DNA from: Welwitschia mirabilis
Taxonomy: Eukaryota; Gnetophyta; Gnetopsida; Welwitschiales
Length of the DNA stretch: 64,000 bases
Direction: 5' to 3'
Assembly: GCA_051453625.1 (NCBI GenBank)
Contig: JBOZIK010000001.1
Span: forward strand, 173,223,137-173,287,136
The position numbers and the translations under genes were made by a program. Every line of letters begins with the position of its first letter. The first letter of the stretch is position 1. The notes under the pieces are model-generated. The model saw nothing but the letters and a program-made list of their open reading frames with translations, did no database searches and was not told the DNA's origin. Below are positions 54,101 through 62,931 of this stretch, piece after piece.

Positions 54101-54141
54101 TGGGTGCTCTGATTGCGTTCCTAGCTTCTAAAGGATGGTAG
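39099..54141 (+). CDS. Small membrane protein gene, 3 exons, 91 residues, 14.6 kb intron
   Basis: Joined exons 39099-39119, 39245-39382 and 54025-54141 give one frame of 91 codons plus TAG. The splice sites are CAG|gtatgc...ttacag|GAA and AGG|gtatgg...gtgaag|GTT, all phase 0. The N-terminus (MISILAQERLIGAALG) holds a hydrophobic helix at about residues 10-26 with a glycine zipper, G12-x3-G16-x3-G20. A basic/polar linker follows, and the C-terminus contains RSNLAHTWN and SLGALIAFLASKGW. From memory this resembles a short plant-conserved protein starting QERLLG and ending near LAHLWN...SSRGW. I cannot give a secure name; some databases may call such proteins ATP-synthase-subunit-e-like, which the GxxxG helix would fit. 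Its cellular location is unproven. Intron 2 is packed with antisense LTR elements. The terminal exon is duplicated downstream as a dead copy. Confidence 0.75.
39245..39382 (+). CDS. Exon 2 (46 codons)
   Basis: Preceded by cattacag and followed by gtatgg. Encodes the glycine-zipper helix and a basic segment ending VDNQPR. The frame stays open past the donor for 25 codons (to 39457), but that read-through loses the C-terminal motif found at 54025-54141. Confidence 0.8.
39383..40620. other. Proximal intron 2 sequence with degenerate motif repeats
   Basis: No gene seen. The motif AAGATGTGTTTGGAAT and close variants recur near 39995, 40045, 40150 and 40220, each preceded by a TTTTCC-like run, suggesting a decayed minisatellite or nested transposon ends. 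ATATATAAAAGGGC near 40395 looks like an LTR TATA region, but no repeat partner is present. Confidence 0.35.
40620..41269 (-). mobile_element. Copia-type LTR, minus strand (left end uncertain)
   Basis: Read on the minus strand, the polypurine-like AAGTGAGAGAC (41270-41280) is followed by TGTTAGAGATTTTTTTGAAG, a typical plant copia LTR start preceded by CTGTCATC. A strong minus-strand TATA box, TCTATAAAAACCCTAGG, lies at about 40950-40966. No second copy of this LTR is present in the window. The polypurine-like tract on its internal side points to a 3' LTR whose internal region is truncated; a solo LTR would lack that tract. The left boundary is a guess. Confidence 0.5.
40624..40711. repeat. 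Tandem duplication, period ~45 bp
   Basis: Two near-identical ~43 bp units, each GGCTGTGAATCCAAGA ... GATTAGTCAGTTAG, at 40624-40666 and 40669-40711. They differ by a few bases. Confidence 0.85.
41281..43837. other. Intron 2 sequence between LTR insertions
   Basis: No recognisable coding domain on either strand. A ~78 bp imperfect tandem duplication lies at 41356-41510 (TTTCTTATT...AATAATATGAACTAGA twice). A tRNA-like A/B-box pair (TAGCAATTGG near 42436, GATTCGTACC near 42471) could be an eroded SINE head. The minus-strand frame at 43215-43403 is unrecognised. Some of this may be the internal region of the minus-strand copia whose LTR ends at 41269. Confidence 0.35.
43838..43842. repeat. Target-site duplication ATGCT (left)
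   Basis: ATGCT precedes the left LTR and is repeated exactly at 49230-49234 after the right LTR. Confidence 0.85.
43843..44822 (-). repeat. 3' LTR of the 5.4 kb element (left copy, 980 bp)
   Basis: Matches 48278-49229 throughout. Minus-strand start TGATAAATACTTAAAATGAGACC; the far end has TG decayed to CG. Contains three ~60 bp spaced units of the form GGCAATGGTA...GC-A--ATC at 44481, 44545 and 44601. Confidence 0.88.
44823..45299 (-). other. Internal 3' part of the 5.4 kb element
   Basis: Includes the polypurine tract. The minus-strand frame at 44973-45158 has no recognised domain. No RT or RNase H motif was found on either strand. Confidence 0.5.
45300..46320 (-). pseudogene. Decayed ORF inside the 5.4 kb element, unidentified
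   Basis: Three minus-strand pieces seem to form one broken reading. First is a Lys/Asn-rich start at 46318-46127 (MSLKNNSKDSLKN). Then come MAHELGMSKRSRKFLPFVG near 45985 and KEYQQIVTKTIQANIIRC near 45830. After a frameshift, NLPAFIWSHITKFARESKLA near 45715-45660 runs into the open frame 45596-45300, with a Ser/Pro/Thr-rich middle (TPPSTSSAPGPYSSTLGPS) and LLVDHMANLGQHLDQQ near the end. The WSHITKFA block recalls plant transposon proteins of unknown role found in non-autonomous gypsy elements, but I cannot confirm that. Stops and one shift make it dead. Confidence 0.45.
46321..48250. other. Internal 5' part of the 5.4 kb element
   Basis: No coding domain recognised. Holds direct repeats, for example GTGGGATTATTAAAGATCAA twice near 48021-48070, and degenerate ATTGCTAC/GGCGAT motifs around 47060-47225 like those in its LTRs. 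Confidence 0.5.
48251..48275 (-). other. Primer-binding site of the 5.4 kb element
   Basis: On the minus strand TTTTGGTGCCATTGCGAGG follows the LTR end CTATCATA. It is close to the TGGCGCCGTTGCCGGGG type site seen in plant gypsy elements, with C-to-T and G-to-A changes. Confidence 0.65.
48278..49229 (-). repeat. 5' LTR of the 5.4 kb element (right copy, 952 bp)
   Basis: Matches 43843-44822. Plus-strand ends are TGATAGG... and ...TTTATCA. Contains a 5-N gap at 48410-48414 at the place where the left copy reads AGATT. Followed by the target duplication ATGCT at 49230-49234. Confidence 0.88.
49235..49788. other. Spacer between two LTR elements in intron 2
   Basis: Original intron sequence or older repeat. 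Contains a 39 bp period tandem duplication at 49272-49338 (CTTGTAGAAATTCTCAAGAC twice). No gene seen. Confidence 0.5.
49789..50845 (-). repeat. 3' LTR of SIRE-like element (1,057 bp)
   Basis: Plus-strand ends TGTTAGGACC... and ...GGTGTAACA. Pairs with 52412-53478. The middle (50390-50640) has seven copies of a GT[T/C]GACC-x-CTT-like motif, some with the palindromic GTCGAC core. Confidence 0.88.
51088..51786 (-). CDS. Copia Gag C-terminal region, open 232 codons
   Basis: Longest uninterrupted coding frame in the window outside repeats. The start (VTNILTFELRHFCKGNKGKG) matches the end of the UBN2/gag-polypeptide domain of plant SIRE-type copia elements. A Ser-rich run follows at residues 38-44, then a basic segment FTRKFKRMLRRKKWKSKKEK at 57-76. 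A zinc-knuckle-like CYAC at 94-97 has lost the usual His (Thr102) and last Cys (Val107). The last ~60 residues are very acidic (EEKKMENMDDQQLGDNEPDD). The broken N-terminal half of gag lies upstream on the minus strand at 51787-52350. The ATG at 51786 is probably not a native start, and the protein is unlikely to work as Gag. Confidence 0.7.
   Translation of the reverse strand: MVTNILTFELRHFCKGNKGKGMALNADQIARSKSKDDSSSSSSSDFDSKFDEELALFTRKFKRMLRRKKWKSKKEKGGTSFRMKGRPKEKRIKCYACKDLDTWFLNVQTVKKEEGQTGVKKKCNVVTWGSDDDSNTNEGQHQKRLSLMAFTSCNVSLLAKLDNDFELDLINRHEVELENDLDNTDNEASDKAEDRFSNVECSEEKKMENMDDQQLGDNEPDDSLVDYETFAI
51787..52350 (-). pseudogene. Copia Gag N-terminal region, broken
   Basis: Minus-strand traces in shifting frames: NQLTTLPTSVVTTRN near 52330, VKTFSTAQIKS near 52045, NKDFNKQLMDIVNGLWGLDH near 51965-51905, and PFKKTKDFEKIKLEELVTN running into the open frame at 51786. 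This is the order of the plant copia gag-polypeptide domain. Several stops and shifts are present. Confidence 0.7.
52412..53478 (-). repeat. 5' LTR of SIRE-like element (1,067 bp)
   Basis: Plus-strand ends TGTTAGGACT... and ...GGTGCAACA. Aligns with 49789-50845, including the AGAGAGAGAGGAAGTAA block and the repeated GTCAACC/GTTGACC motifs, many of whose CG cores have become CA or TG. Confidence 0.88.
53479..54024. other. Distal end of intron 2
   Basis: Unique-looking sequence up to the acceptor at 54024. A 23 bp direct repeat (AAGGCATAGCTTTGAAAATA...) occurs twice between 53740 and 53806. The open frame from 53866 is intronic apart from its last 38 codons. Confidence 0.5.
54025..54141 (+). 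CDS. Exon 3 coding part (38 codons and stop)
   Basis: Encodes VPELLFDKRTRSNLAHTWN through SLGALIAFLASKGW and TAG. Joins exon 2 in phase 0 (QPR|VPEL). The acceptor gtgaag follows TGATTCATCTTTTGCATGTT, a moderate pyrimidine tract. Confidence 0.78.
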   Translation, partial: VPELLFDKRTRSNLAHTWNVSIDKSLGALIAFLASKGW

Positions 54142-54665
54142 TGGCTGTTTTTTTTTTTTTTGCTATGGATAATATATGATAAAATAACATTAAGAACATN
54201 NNNNNNNNNAACATCTAAGCTAAACATGTAAGCATGGAATTTGTAGCTTTTCTTTAAATGTGGTCCAACATTCAATGGGACAGGCTATTCTTTCTTGTTG
54301 AATTTTTATTCATTCACTAACCTTCATGAGTTATGTGTGCCATGTACATAATATTCTTTTGAAAAATCTTACTGCTCATAAATAACTTTTCTAATTTTCT
54401 GTATGGCAGTTTGCCAGGTCATGAAATTGTTTGAGTTGAAACTTTATACCATTCTTTCTTGACAGATAGAAGAGTATTTTCTCTGTCATTTGTTTGAACA
54501 TTATAAATAGTTGTTACGCATTCATGCTTTCTGCTGGGTTAGTCATGGAACCATAGCTTAGGCTAGCATTTATTGACTGTAAATTCAATTCTGGAAGTAA
54601 GTTGGGCATGAATTCAGCATAGGTCTTAACTGACATTTCTGGTACAGCAAATTTTTAGTTTACTA
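54142..54665 (+). other. 3' UTR / downstream part of the duplicated unit
   Basis: T-rich run, then sequence that reappears at about 54770-55185. Contains a 10-N gap (54200-54209) with AACAT on both sides. The duplicate shows a single AACAT there, so the gap is probably spurious. No polyadenylation site could be fixed. Confidence 0.55.
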
Positions 54666-55185
54666 GTATCATGAGTTTGGGGAAATGGCTGTTTAGACCT
54701 TGCTTATGCATGTAACATTAACATTCACAAAAACATGATGGCTTTATTTCGTTCCTAGCTTCTAAAGGATCATAGAAACTGCATATTTTGGCTTTGAATG
54801 ATGCATGAAATGTTATGGTTAGAACATCTAAGATAAACATGTAAGCATGGGATGTGTACTTTTTATTCAAACTTACTTCAATGGTTGGAAGGAGTGGTTT
54901 TTCTTTCCTCATAAAAATTTTAATGCATTTATTAAACTATTAGTATCATATGCTAACTACATAATATTACATTAGAAATCTTTACTGTGCTTGAAGTAAC
55001 TTTTCCAATTTTCTAGATGGCAAATTTGCAAGGTTACAAAACGTTAGTGGGACTACTGTTTATATCTTTCTTTGTTGCTATATACTTTGCATATTGTAAA
55101 GTAAGTTATGGACGTAAATTGGGAATAGTGTTGGTTCAAAGCCATGGGTCCTAACAGACACTACTAGTGCAGCAAATTTTCATGT
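54666..55185 (+). pseudogene. Tandem duplicate of exon 3 and downstream sequence
   Basis: Matches 54040-54665: the GACCTTGCTTATGCATG block near 54695 versus 54060, CGTTCCTAGCTTCTAAAGGA at 54750-54769 versus 54117-54136, AACATCTAAG...AAACATGTAAGCATGG near 54825 versus 54210, and a distal block near 55145 versus 54630. In the copy the exon frame is destroyed: LAHTWN is lost and the terminal TGG codon has become TCA. It is a dead second terminal exon about 635 bp downstream. Confidence 0.75.
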
Positions 55186-58130
55186 GTTAGATTGGGTGTT
55201 GTGAAGAGGTAGTGGAACTGTATGCCCTTCCACATAATCTGCAGTATCAGTATAGCAAACCATCATCTGGTGGTTATGGTTGATTTCAATTAGTCCTGTA
55301 TTTATGGGTTAGAAACCTCTTCTTCGATTTTATGTTTAACTCTGTGAAGTAACAGAGTCTGGCTGCATTTTCCATGGAGGTTTGCTTCTGCCTTAGAGGA
55401 TTTGACTTTACTATTCTCTACATGATGTCTCTGTTATTATCTGTTTTATTTGCTTCATAGTTCTGTTTGTCTTTCTGAAAAATTTTCCATAGATATTTGC
55501 CTTAGAGCATGTATTGTTCATTCATAGCATGAAGTTTACGTAAACATAGTTGTCAAGCAAGTTGTTTACTAGGTAGGGATCAATGACATTGCTAACCAAG
55601 AAGCAGTCTGCAAACTGAGGATGTTGAAATGGGCAGAAAACTGTCTTTGTTCCTTCTTATTGTCAGCATTTACTAGAACAGCTTCTAATTTACTAGAACA
55701 AAGACATGTATCTGGGAAGCTTATCAGTGAAAACAGAGAACATAAACTAGATTTGAGAATTGTGGAGGAAACCAATTAGCCAAAGGGGGCATGTAGGTAG
55801 GGTAATTTGCAAGCATAACACAAGAGGGAGCACATTGGATTATTGACCTTAGCTTAAAGGAGAGTGAGAAGCTTCATTTCTTGCTCTTGCATTTAGGGAT
55901 AGTTCGTTACTTATGATGCAGTGAACAATATGAGGGATGATCCAGTTTCACCACTTATCATAGTAACTTCAGGCTAGTATTACCGTTGAAGAAATGCATG
56001 CAATATGCTATGTTTTGCATTAGGTGAGGACCAATGCCATATTTCTCAAGTGTGTAAATCGTATCCGAGAAAACAGGTAGGTTTTGCTCATCCTCAGAAT
56101 TCCTCTGTGGAGGACAGTTTCTTGCTATTGATTTTTGTATTTCATGCTCGCAAAAGGAGCATCTAATTTGTCAACCTTGATATTTAGGATGGAGAAAATT
56201 GTGTTGACCAAGTGAGAGTCATATATTCCACAAGAAAGATCTGCTGATAAATATGGATAGACATTTAATTATCCTATTAAATTGTAATACAAAAAGATTG
56301 TTCAATGATTCTGTAAGGTATCTTGTTTAGTTTGTGCTCTCTGTGTGATGTTGATATTTACAGTAATGAAATCATTGACAACTCTCAAGTAAAAGTGAAT
56401 GTTCACACATGCCTTTGTTCCTTTTATGATAACGACACATCCTACAAGTTTGCAAAGACAAAAAGAGGGAAAAACATAGAAAACGAAGTACAGTCAATAA
56501 AGTAAGATGAATTTCAAAGATTAAATAATGAAAAATCTTAAGAAAGTTATAACAGTAACAATGCAATTTCACATGCCATTACAATAGGTTTGAGGTTTTG
56601 GTTGCTGAAGTTGAAGGATACCGATAAAAAGATTCAATGAAAAACAACATTGTGGCAAACGGAAGAAGAGAAAATGAGCAGTAAAAATTGTCATACATTG
56701 TTAAAGATTGCAACATAAAAAGACAATGATAATGTGAGAAAAATAATAACATATTAAGTAAAATGTAAGTAACTATTTTCTAAGAAAGAAATGGCTAACG
56801 AAAATCTTAGTGATATTTTGTGGAAAGTAACAATGTGATTATAAAATAAGTATCACTAAGTAAGCATTGAGGGATTGGAGAAAGGACTTTAGTGATCTAA
56901 AATATTGTTTGATTTAAAAAAACATTAGATAGGCACAAAATAAAAAAGAAAATTGAAATATCATTTTCCAAATGTTATACCATCCTTAAAGTGTATTACA
57001 GCTATTGAGAGTAATTCTATTGAAAGTGATGATTTTATGTTGAATGGCTAAAGCACAGCTACCTCACTTTTCATATTAGAATGATTCTAGCGGATAATAA
57101 CAAGGAGTAGAGAAACATATTAATGAAGGAAAAGACTATCTAATATAAAACAAAGTTTTTAAATAAAATTTTGAACATTATAGGAAATGGTTATATGTAA
57201 GATATAAATGTATTATTTCAAGAAAGCAAGTTCAAAACAAATGTGATAATCTCTTCTTTGCTTTAAAGAAAGAGCAGTATTTGGAATTCTGGATATCAAT
57301 TTATGAGTTACCATTAAGGACTAACATATAAAAAAGATGTATGCTAATAATTCCTTTTTTGAATGCTAGCAAAGGTTGTAAAATAGACTAATCCAAGAAG
57401 TAAACACTTGATCTAATAAAAATGTATGTAGAACAAAAAAAATAACATTATAACTAAATCCCTAGGAATAGAAGAAGCCATTTGTGTTAATTGTGCATTA
57501 TTATGCCTTAAGGTCTATTAAATTTGATACAATATTATTGACAATCTAAAAGAGAAAGTTAAATCACTAGTAAAACTGATAATAAGCTTTTTTTAACATG
57601 TTAAAGAAACATTTTTAAACATTAAAAAAAAAACAAAAGAGAAGAAAAGAAAAGTAAAGTAAGTTAGAAATTTGTGGCTAAGTTAGGTTAACTGTATTAT
57701 TTTCTAATACACAAGTCAGTATGGTGATTTGTCATATTTTGTAATGGCTATAGTTTATGATTTCATTAACTTTAATCTTTAGCCATTTAGATAGTTACAT
57801 TTTAAAAATATTAAACTAGCTTGTGCTAGTATGAGAGCATTAAGTAAAAATTTAAAATCAATTGTTATAATGCTCACAAAATGATTATGAGAATAGATGA
57901 AGTTATTCTATTTATGAATAATTGTCATGTCGTTTTAGTGTATCTAAAATGATTGGGCTATGAGAACCTTCAAGTTGTGTCCTTGTAACCTTGTACCTTT
58001 AAAGTTTTCATATCTACTTCTAATTTCTTGTCCTCTCCTTTTCTTCTTGCATCTTGTATTAGACTTCTTAGAATTACAACTTCAAAATTTTCTTGTCTAT
58101 TCTTCATTCTCTAAATTTAGCACTAATGGA
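55186..58130. other. Downstream sequence, no recognised gene
   Basis: 55186-56300 has mixed composition like the gene and may include unmapped 3' sequence; after ~56400 it returns to AT-rich intergenic character. Short frames at 55569-55775 (minus) and 56323-56505 (plus) show no domain. Confidence 0.45.
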
Positions 58131-58326
58131 GTGGTTGTCTAATTGGTAGCACACATGTCCTCCATTTAGAAGCTTATGGGTTTAAACTTTGGATGCATTG
58201 CTCAGTATGCGATGAAGCCTTAGGAATAGCAAAATCACTTGTTTAGGAGGCTTTGTTGGCTTTACTTTTAGGGAATGTTTAGTTTTTTGAATTCCACAAT
58301 TATTATTATTATTATTATTATTTTGT
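58131..58326 (+). mobile_element. tRNA-derived SINE with (ATT)n tail
   Basis: GTCTAATTGGTAGC at 58137-58150 fits a pol III A box and GGGTTTAAACTTTGG at 58178-58192 fits a B box (GGTTCGAACC with C-to-T changes), at tRNA-like spacing. The tRNA-like head is followed by ~110 bp of unrelated body and an ATT-repeat tail near 58300-58325. This structure is typical of plant SINEs. A functional tRNA is unlikely because the stem bases do not pair and the element extends well beyond tRNA length. Confidence 0.55.
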
Positions 58327-61300
58327 TACCAACTTGTTTCAATACTTCTTTTTGATGCTAGCCCTTCTAATAGATTCCTTTTTAAAATTTTGCAATTTGA
58401 TCTGATAGGATGTATTTCAACATGTTTTTAATTCATTTCTGTTAAAGCTTCTTATAAAAGACAATCCATGTTAAAATCCATTAAACACAACAATAGATTA
58501 TTTATGACTATTTAGATTTTGAGCAAAAGTACTCTTTCTCTCTTTTATGAGAGTATACGAGTGATCGAGATAAAGCTCACCACCAACATGCAACTACTTA
58601 TTCAAATCCTTATTATATTATCACCTTGCAACATTTGCTAATTGCTAATGACAATATTTTGAAGTGCATTTATTTTCACATACCATAGTAAGTGGTTGTG
58701 ATAATAACTTATTCAAATTTATCACTTTTGTTATGTTAAAGCTTGTGGGTACCACTCTTAGCTACATTTATATTCATTTTAAGTTTTGTAGATTCATGGC
58801 CTATAATTTCTTTCACTTCTCTCGTCTACAACTATTTACCTTGACTTATTCAATATATGAGATGACCTCTTAACCAGTTGAGTTAGTTCTACAAGATGAT
58901 TTAAAATCATCTCTAGGACAATCTAAAATGAGATAAATTACAGAGTCAATATGAACATATACTTAATTTAGAGCATCATGGACAGATTATTCCTTTGAAA
59001 GTTTTACCCCATATGATCTTATGGTATGTCTTTAAACACATCTTCCACAACTTTATATAGAGTTGTAGCTCTAATATAAAACCATGATAAACTATTTTGA
59101 TGCTCATTGAGAGTATACATCATATCCATACAATACCAAAGTATCTTTTTATAGAGTAATTGAGGGGATATATTCTTGTGTTTACTACTTGTATGATAAG
59201 ATAACATTTGGTAATATGTGAGCATGCTTAATGTAGCCATTAAATTTAAGTTTTTCTTTTATGGACATGTCAACGTAGATAAACTATGTGGCGTGTATTT
59301 TACATACATGAGAGTCTAGACCAAATTGGTCTTGATAATTTACCATTTATATGCCCCTTTTGTAAAAACAAGAACATGTATCTTCATTATGTGCAGATAT
59401 CATGTGTCTTAGAAGTTCATCAACTAACTTTGAATTACATGTGTCTTAAAAGTCCTCATTTAATAAGAATTTGTTTAATCTTATGCTATTTTGCACCCTC
59501 ACAAATGTATTCTAACTCTATTTTTTATGGAACAAAACAGGGAACTATAGTACACAATTTAATAATGTCATTAATAGGAATAGATTTAGAACTAGCCTTA
59601 CATTTCTAATGAAGATGTGGAAGCATTCATGAAATGAGATGCGAATTATATTAAATCTCCACTTCTATTTGTTTTATTCCCTCTCTCGTTCCTATATTTG
59701 GTTTAACCACTTAGTCTATTGTGTTTTCAAGTTATTTAACAAAATTCCTTTCAATATAGAATATGAAGAAAAGTATTTTTTTCCCCCAAAGAAATGACTT
59801 GATATTAAAGCTGTATATATTCTTAACTCAATTTTTTTCCTTGTATTATTCTTCTTCATCCCTTTTGATAATGCTTACTCTATGTTGCTTTTTATAGATT
59901 ACTTTTGTTAATCTTGATAAGATAAATATCATTCAAGATGTAACGTTGACTTTTCCTAAAGCAAGGTAATGCATTCAACTTTCTTAGCAAACTTACTTTA
60001 CCTTATCTTCCTTTTATCCTTTGATAAGAAAGACTTTTGACAAGCTTTCAGACATACTCTTAGTGCCTCTTGATTGGTAATGTTCCACATATCTAACTGA
60101 ACTACAAAAACCTCTTTAACAAGCTTTAATATTTCTCTTAATGACATGTTCAATGGACATTCAATATTAAATAAATTATAATCCGTCAATGAAATTTTTA
60201 TTATATTTGCCTTACATGTCTTTAAATTGTATGGATTTCTTTGGATCTTTCTTAAATATTTTATTGTGATACCTCTAGATTTCATTTTTAGAATATGTCA
60301 CAATGCCCTTCTAAAACCTATAATATAGTAAATTTCTCTACTAGAGCATACCTCACTCCATTCGATGATAAGAACTAATCTCATGTTGCTCATGATTCAT
60401 ATAAGACATTTCAAATGCATGATATTAAATATTTGAGGGTTTCTTATTAGATCCAGATGTAGACGAGATAAATCTTAAAACACCACTCATTTTAAGAAAT
60501 GTTCCCTGCCCATTATATTATTATGTGATTATCAACATCTTATACTTGATGTTGCATTTTCCTTCTTAATATCATCTCATGGAGCTATTGTGCATTATGA
60601 ACTAAATGGCATTCTAAGCTTAGACAACTTGTTTATCATATAATATTATACCCTTATTTTTACAAACACTCATATTAATGACCTAATAGCATGTTGTGGG
60701 TTTCGTGTAAAAGCTAAGTGAAAGGTGATGAGCAGATTCAAGTTAAAGATATATTAGTGCATCATCTAATGGATTATACCTATGTGGGTGCAAAATAATA
60801 ACTATTGTTTTATTCACAAAAATAAATAAGAAGTTTCATCTACAACAAACTAAGATTTAAGAAATCATGTAATTCATCATCATCATTCTACCCCTTTTCC
60901 GTCTACATGGATCTTCTTTATGAGTTCTAATAAAATGTTTAATTATTTATACTAAATTAAAGAATTAATTAAATAATAAATTAGCAATTATGAGTTAGGC
61001 AACATTCCAGTTGATGATACATACACTCTATATTCATTTTTATAAGTCACCATTAATCATTTAATGCGTAAAAAGCCCCTCATATTAAATGGACAGGCTT
61101 TTATTTAGCAATCCACTATGTATTATGTCTAATGAAGAGGAAATTTGTGGCATGTTTTTGGAAACCATCCAATTATCATGAACATATTTCATAGGATCTA
61201 TCAGTCCTACACAACATCCTCCCCCATCCTTGTAGCTTTTCCCTACATCATCTTTACATTGTATTATTTGTTTTCTGACACATCTATAAAGATTATACCA

Positions 61301-62209
61301 TCATAGTGTTTTTGAATTTCCTTATTTATTTAGTTGTATAGATAGCTCACAAGTGCTCTCAAAACTTGATTAGTTGGTTTATTGGTTATGGTTGTTCATT
61401 TTCTAGTAGTAAGTGTGTCATGTCTTGTTTCAAGTAGTCTCCTCTCATCCACCATAAAATCAAGTTGACGATGAGTTGATACCTTTTCAAAAAGGGAGGG
61501 TAGCATATTATGGTGAAGAGCATTTCTTAGTAGAGTAAGAAGTTACCTAAGGTAGTTATGGACAAATTAGTCGAAGAGCACAACATTATTAGAGACTTGA
61601 AGTTTGATAGTAATGCTGATTATATTATTGAAAATATTGGAATATTCATCTAGGGGAAGAAAATTATAAGGCATAAATATTTAGGGTTGATGGTGTTAAG
61701 GATTTTTGAGAGATGATCTAGGGCTGACTCAGTACAAAGGCCTTTACATAAGGAAGGATACTCTTATTCTTTGGATACAAACCATAGCCTTTGAAGTGAA
61801 ATACATTATTAGGATACAACATCAAAATAATTGTTTAACATATATTTTCATCTTCTGTGGGTTATGGAATAAGATAAATTAGTTAATATTCCATTTCCTT
61901 CTTATAGGTCACACTAATTATTGGATAGTAAAGGCCTCGGAGAATCATAAGGGTACCTTAATGAATTCAAAAATTCTTTCCATGTTCCTTTTTTCTAAAT
62001 CTTCAGGGAAAAAGAAAATCTATGATAAGAAAGGAAAATTTCTAGTTAATAAAAACATTATTGGATCCAATAACAAAGATAAGATGATTATGGTGGATTT
62101 AGTTTGAAAGAAAAAGCATTATTCGCCTTCAACTTCTAATTTAACAAGAGTTGTCATCAAGAAAATAAAAATGTATTATTTTTATTAAAATTGTAGGAAG
62201 TTATAACTC
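58327..62209. other. AT-rich intergenic sequence with unrecognised open frames
   Basis: Three longer frames were inspected. 59286-59609 plus (107 codons) contains CPFC but no recognisable domain. 59998-60285 minus (95 codons) includes NMSLREILKLVKEVFVVQLD and looks mildly coding-like. 59019-59240 minus is 73 codons. The two minus frames could be parts of one decayed gene or transposon, but I recognise neither. 61900-62130 has a Lys-rich, ORF1-like stretch. Confidence 0.3.
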
Positions 62210-62903
62210 NNNNNNNNNNNNNNNNNNNNNNNNNNNNNNNNNNNNNNNNNNNNNNNNNNNNNNNNNNNNNNNNNNNNNNNNNNNNNNNNNNNNNNNNNNN
62301 NNNNNNNNNNNNNNNNNNNNNNNNNNNNNNNNNNNNNNNNNNNNNNNNNNNNNNNNNNNNNNNNNNNNNNNNNNNNNNNNNNNNNNNNNNNNNNNNNNNN
62401 NNNNNNNNNNNNNNNNNNNNNNNNNNNNNNNNNNNNNNNNNNNNNNNNNNNNNNNNNNNNNNNNNNNNNNNNNNNNNNNNNNNNNNNNNNNNNNNNNNNN
62501 NNNNNNNNNNNNNNNNNNNNNNNNNNNNNNNNNNNNNNNNNNNNNNNNNNNNNNNNNNNNNNNNNNNNNNNNNNNNNNNNNNNNNNNNNNNNNNNNNNNN
62601 NNNNNNNNNNNNNNNNNNNNNNNNNNNNNNNNNNNNNNNNNNNNNNNNNNNNNNNNNNNNNNNNNNNNNNNNNNNNNNNNNNNNNNNNNNNNNNNNNNNN
62701 NNNNNNNNNNNNNNNNNNNNNNNNNNNNNNNNNNNNNNNNNNNNNNNNNNNNNNNNNNNNNNNNNNNNNNNNNNNNNNNNNNNNNNNNNNNNNNNNNNNN
62801 NNNNNNNNNNNNNNNNNNNNNNNNNNNNNNNNNNNNNNNNNNNNNNNNNNNNNNNNNNNNNNNNNNNNNNNNNNNNNNNNNNNNNNNNNNNNNNNNNNNN
62901 NNN
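62210..62903. other. Assembly gap (694 N) flanked by a 28 bp repeat
   Basis: The 28 bases at 62182-62209 just before the N run are identical to 62904-62931 just after it. Two contig ends that overlap but were not merged would give this pattern, so the gap may have no real length. Confidence 0.9.
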
Positions 62904-62931
62904 TTATTAAAATTGTAGGAAGTTATAACTC

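Noticed and set aside
59286-59609. 107-codon plus-strand frame with a CPFC motif
   Set aside because: One C-x2-C pair without partner ligands, no domain match and no transcript signals; not annotated as a gene.
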